Shown piece after piece: positions 7,328 to 8,649 of a DNA stretch of 8,649 bases. The stretch is from Pseudomonadota bacterium (lineage in GTDB: Bacteria; Pseudomonadota; Gammaproteobacteria; Halothiobacillales; Halothiobacillaceae). Positions within the stretch are counted from its first letter, which is position 1; every line of letters starts with the position of its first letter. A program made the position numbers and the translations under genes. Under the pieces are notes generated by a model. That model worked only from the letters and a program-made list of their open reading frames with translations, was not told the DNA's origin and ran no database searches. The stretch covers positions 1-8,649 of the forward strand of contig JAJYPA010000339.1 of the NCBI GenBank assembly GCA_021795795.1. Reading direction: 5' to 3'.

Positions 7328-7987
7328 ATGGCAACGCATTCATTTGTACGTGCGCTCGCGGCTCTTAGCTTCGATAATTGCTTCAATCCATACTCAGATC
7401 GATGCGAAGTGCATGACTTGCCAGATGCACCTCAACGACGTGCCGCTTTGCTCTCGGCCATGCTCTCGCGGGCGCAATCGCAAGACGTAGACGCCGTTTG
7501 GATTGGGCGGGACTTGGGTTACCGGGGAGGTAGGAGAACTGGCCTTGCGCTTACTGACGACATTCATATTGTGCGTCATGCAGATCGGTGGGGAATATCG
7601 GCCGATCGGCCGACAATCGGAAGTGCGGTTTCCGAAAGAACGGCAGCGGTAATTTGGAGTATGTTGGAACGCATTGAGGCGGGCATATTCTTGTGGAATG
7701 TGTTTCCACTTCACCCGCATGATATGGGCAGTCCCTTTACAAACCGTCAGCACAATGTGAGGGAGCGTCGTGCAGGTGAGGAAGTACTTGGGCGACTGAT
7801 TCAGTTGCTGAAACCACGCCGAATCGTCGCTATTGGCAACGACGCGGCGATGGCAGTTGCGCGGCTTGAATCTTTGGTTCCAATCGTGTCTGTCCGTCAT
7901 CCGAGCTATGGCGGGCAGCGACAGTTCATGGACCAGATCAGCGAGATGTACAGTATTATTCCAACCCAGCAGGTGGGGTTGTTCTAG
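7328..7987 (+). CDS. Uracil-DNA glycosylase superfamily protein (219 aa)
   Basis: Likely removes uracil or another altered base from DNA by cutting the N-glycosidic bond. Seen: the loop IGRDLGYRGGRRTGLALTDD (residues 59-78), similar in layout to the family 5 (UDGb) motif with its RTG and TxD; FLWNVFPLHPH (121-131) as the base-pocket strand; KPRRIVAIGNDA (162-173); and VRHPSYGG (189-196) carrying the HPS motif of the DNA-binding loop. D62 sits where family 1 GQDPYH enzymes have their catalytic Asp. Only two cysteines (18 and 26) are present near the N-terminus, so the four-Cys iron-sulfur site of families 4 and 5 appears absent. ATG 7328 begins 11 bp after the MazG stop; a TTG at 7313 that overlaps that stop is an alternative (224 aa). 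It is the last gene of the co-directional run. Substrate cannot be read from sequence. Confidence 0.82.
   Translation: MATHSFVRALAALSFDNCFNPYSDRCEVHDLPDAPQRRAALLSAMLSRAQSQDVDAVWIGRDLGYRGGRRTGLALTDDIHIVRHADRWGISADRPTIGSAVSERTAAVIWSMLERIEAGIFLWNVFPLHPHDMGSPFTNRQHNVRERRAGEEVLGRLIQLLKPRRIVAIGNDAAMAVARLESLVPIVSVRHPSYGGQRQFMDQISEMYSIIPTQQVGLF
7598..7613. repeat. 16-bp perfect palindrome inside the glycosylase gene
   Basis: TCGGCCGATCGGCCGA is self-complementary and is also a direct tandem of TCGGCCGA. It is fully within coding sequence (around Ser-Ala-Asp-Arg-Pro), so it may be only a codon-use coincidence. Confidence 0.35.
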
Positions 7988-8207
7988 CCAAGGTGTCTAT
8001 AAAGAGCCAGCAATGTGAGGTAGATGCTAGTCGACCTCGGTCAAGGCATGATCGCGGGCGAAGCGAACGCCGTCTCGAAGTATCGTTGCTCAAGAAAGAA
8101 AAAATGCCGTGGCGCACATCGGGCAATATGGTGACACCAGTCCGGGCGATCCTTGCAAAAAGGCAGACCGCAGGCCGCCCAGTGGTCCATCTATCCGAGG
8201 GATGGAT
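7988..8207. other. Convergent intergenic region, right edge of the cargo island
   Basis: The region lies between the + strand glycosylase gene and the end of the - strand gene. I see no strong intrinsic terminator and no tRNA. Two weak + strand ORFs start here: one from GTG 7993 that runs into the opposite gene, and a 36-codon one from ATG 8024 (MLVDLGQGMIAGEANAVSKY..., stop 8132-8134) with AGG only 3 nt upstream. Neither has a recognisable motif. The second could be a degraded fragment left at the insertion boundary. Confidence 0.35.
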
Positions 8208-8630
8208 TCAGTGCCGCATACCTGGTGCGGGATGGTAGGTTGGCGGTGGAGCGGAGGGGGCCGCAGGTGCTTCGGCGGGTGCCGGCCTGGGCGCGGCTCC
8301 CACTTCCTGCTTGACGAGCACTGCCTGCTCCAGACCGACAATCCCCAGCCATTGTCCAAGGCGCCGCAATCCGCTTTTCACGCGATCCCAAAGCGGCCCG
8401 CCTGATTCCGGATCCGGCAGCTTCCGGATGGATTCCTCGACACCTCGCAGCCGGTGTCCTGTGATGGATTCCCAGGAGCTCAGCTCGGCCTCCGGAAGGT
8501 GATGGGCCTGGGTCTGCACGGCATCCACATGCCGCTCTATTTTCAGCGCGTGTTCCTGCAACCGCTGAAGTCTTTTCCGCAGGTCCGGCGTCTTCTGCAG
8601 GAGCGCGGCGATGGCGGTCTTTTGATGATC
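8208..8630 (-). CDS. Unidentified element-backbone protein, 3' part, probably interrupted
   Basis: On the minus strand a frame is open from 8630 to a TGA at 8208-8210 (140 codons). The translation is helical and charged (LQEHALKIERHVDAVQTQAH), continues with GPLWDRVKSGLRRLGQWLGI, and ends in a Pro/Ala-rich tail (PAPAEAPAAPSAPPP). The only plausible start is TTG at 8559-8561, but coding-like helical sequence (AIAALLQKTPDLRKRLQ) continues upstream of it until an in-frame TAG at 8631-8633. This suggests the 5' part is lost or displaced rather than that translation starts at TTG. Composition is GC-rich like dotL, not like the cargo. It may be a C-terminal piece of a conjugation or mobilisation protein; I do not recognise the family. 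Confidence 0.5.
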   Translation of the reverse strand, partial: DHQKTAIAALLQKTPDLRKRLQRLQEHALKIERHVDAVQTQAHHLPEAELSSWESITGHRLRGVEESIRKLPDPESGGPLWDRVKSGLRRLGQWLGIVGLEQAVLVKQEVGAAPRPAPAEAPAAPSAPPPTYHPAPGMRH

Positions 8631-8649
8631 CTAAATTCGGCAGTTACCT

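Noticed and set aside
7394..7900. 168-codon minus-strand ORF opposite the glycosylase gene
   Set aside because: Shadow of a gene with clear UDG motifs; no ribosome site or motif of its own.
2839..8207. Flanking direct repeats or att sites for the island
   Set aside because: Compared 2839-2953 with 7988-8207 by eye; only short chance matches such as gatcg were found, and no integrase or tRNA is present.
7993..8238. 81-codon + strand ORF after the glycosylase gene
   Set aside because: No ribosome site, no motif, and it runs into the 3' end of the convergent minus-strand gene.
8109..8405. 98-codon + strand ORF
   Set aside because: It is mostly antisense to the minus-strand backbone gene; Gly/Trp/Cys-rich translation is typical of a shadow frame.
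1..8649. CRISPR array, tRNA or rRNA genes
   Set aside because: No regularly spaced repeats, cloverleaf-like segments or rRNA signatures were seen on either strand.

Overview
This window looks like part of an integrative or plasmid-borne conjugative element from a GC-rich proteobacterium. It carries a cargo island that resembles anti-phage defence genes. The host cannot be named from the sequence. The conjugation genes are of the IncI / Dot-Icm (type IVB, MPF-I) kind, which points to Proteobacteria, most likely gamma or beta. Domain names come from recognising motifs by eye; no database search was possible.

Layout. Positions 1-2707 hold the end of a dotM/icmP-like gene and a complete dotL/icmO-like coupling ATPase, joined by a GTGA start/stop overlap. 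A tiny ORF (2704-2838) overlaps the dotL stop and may be the remnant of a former next gene. Positions 2954-7987 hold six genes, all on the + strand: a 394-aa protein with a C-terminal TIR domain, a SLOG-like nucleotide-sensor protein, a small ThsB-like (DUF1863) TIR protein, an Nmad2 protein (nucleotide modification associated domain 2), a MazG-like NTP pyrophosphohydrolase with a long C-terminal extension, and a uracil-DNA-glycosylase superfamily protein. A minus-strand, GC-rich, Pro/Ala-tailed gene fragment (8208-8630) converges on the island from the right and looks like element backbone again.

How the genes may work together. Spacing splits the island in two. The first TIR gene and the SLOG gene overlap by ATGA. 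After a 121-bp gap, ThsB-like TIR, Nmad2, MazG and UDG follow with 9 bp, an overlap and about 11 bp between them. TIR plus SLOG recalls Thoeris, in which a TIR enzyme makes an NAD-derived signal read by a SLOG domain, but no Sir2 effector is present. Nmad2, MazG and UDG belong to the set of families tied to handling of modified DNA bases. My inference is a composite defence locus in which sensing or excision of modified (phage) bases may be coupled to TIR/NAD signalling. The operon layout is seen directly; the coupling is a hypothesis.

The island is visibly poorer in G+C than the flanks. Hand counts of 60-base samples give 39/60 at 541-600, 28/60 at 5161-5220, 26/60 at 6781-6840 and 44/60 at 8221-8280, consistent with acquired cargo.
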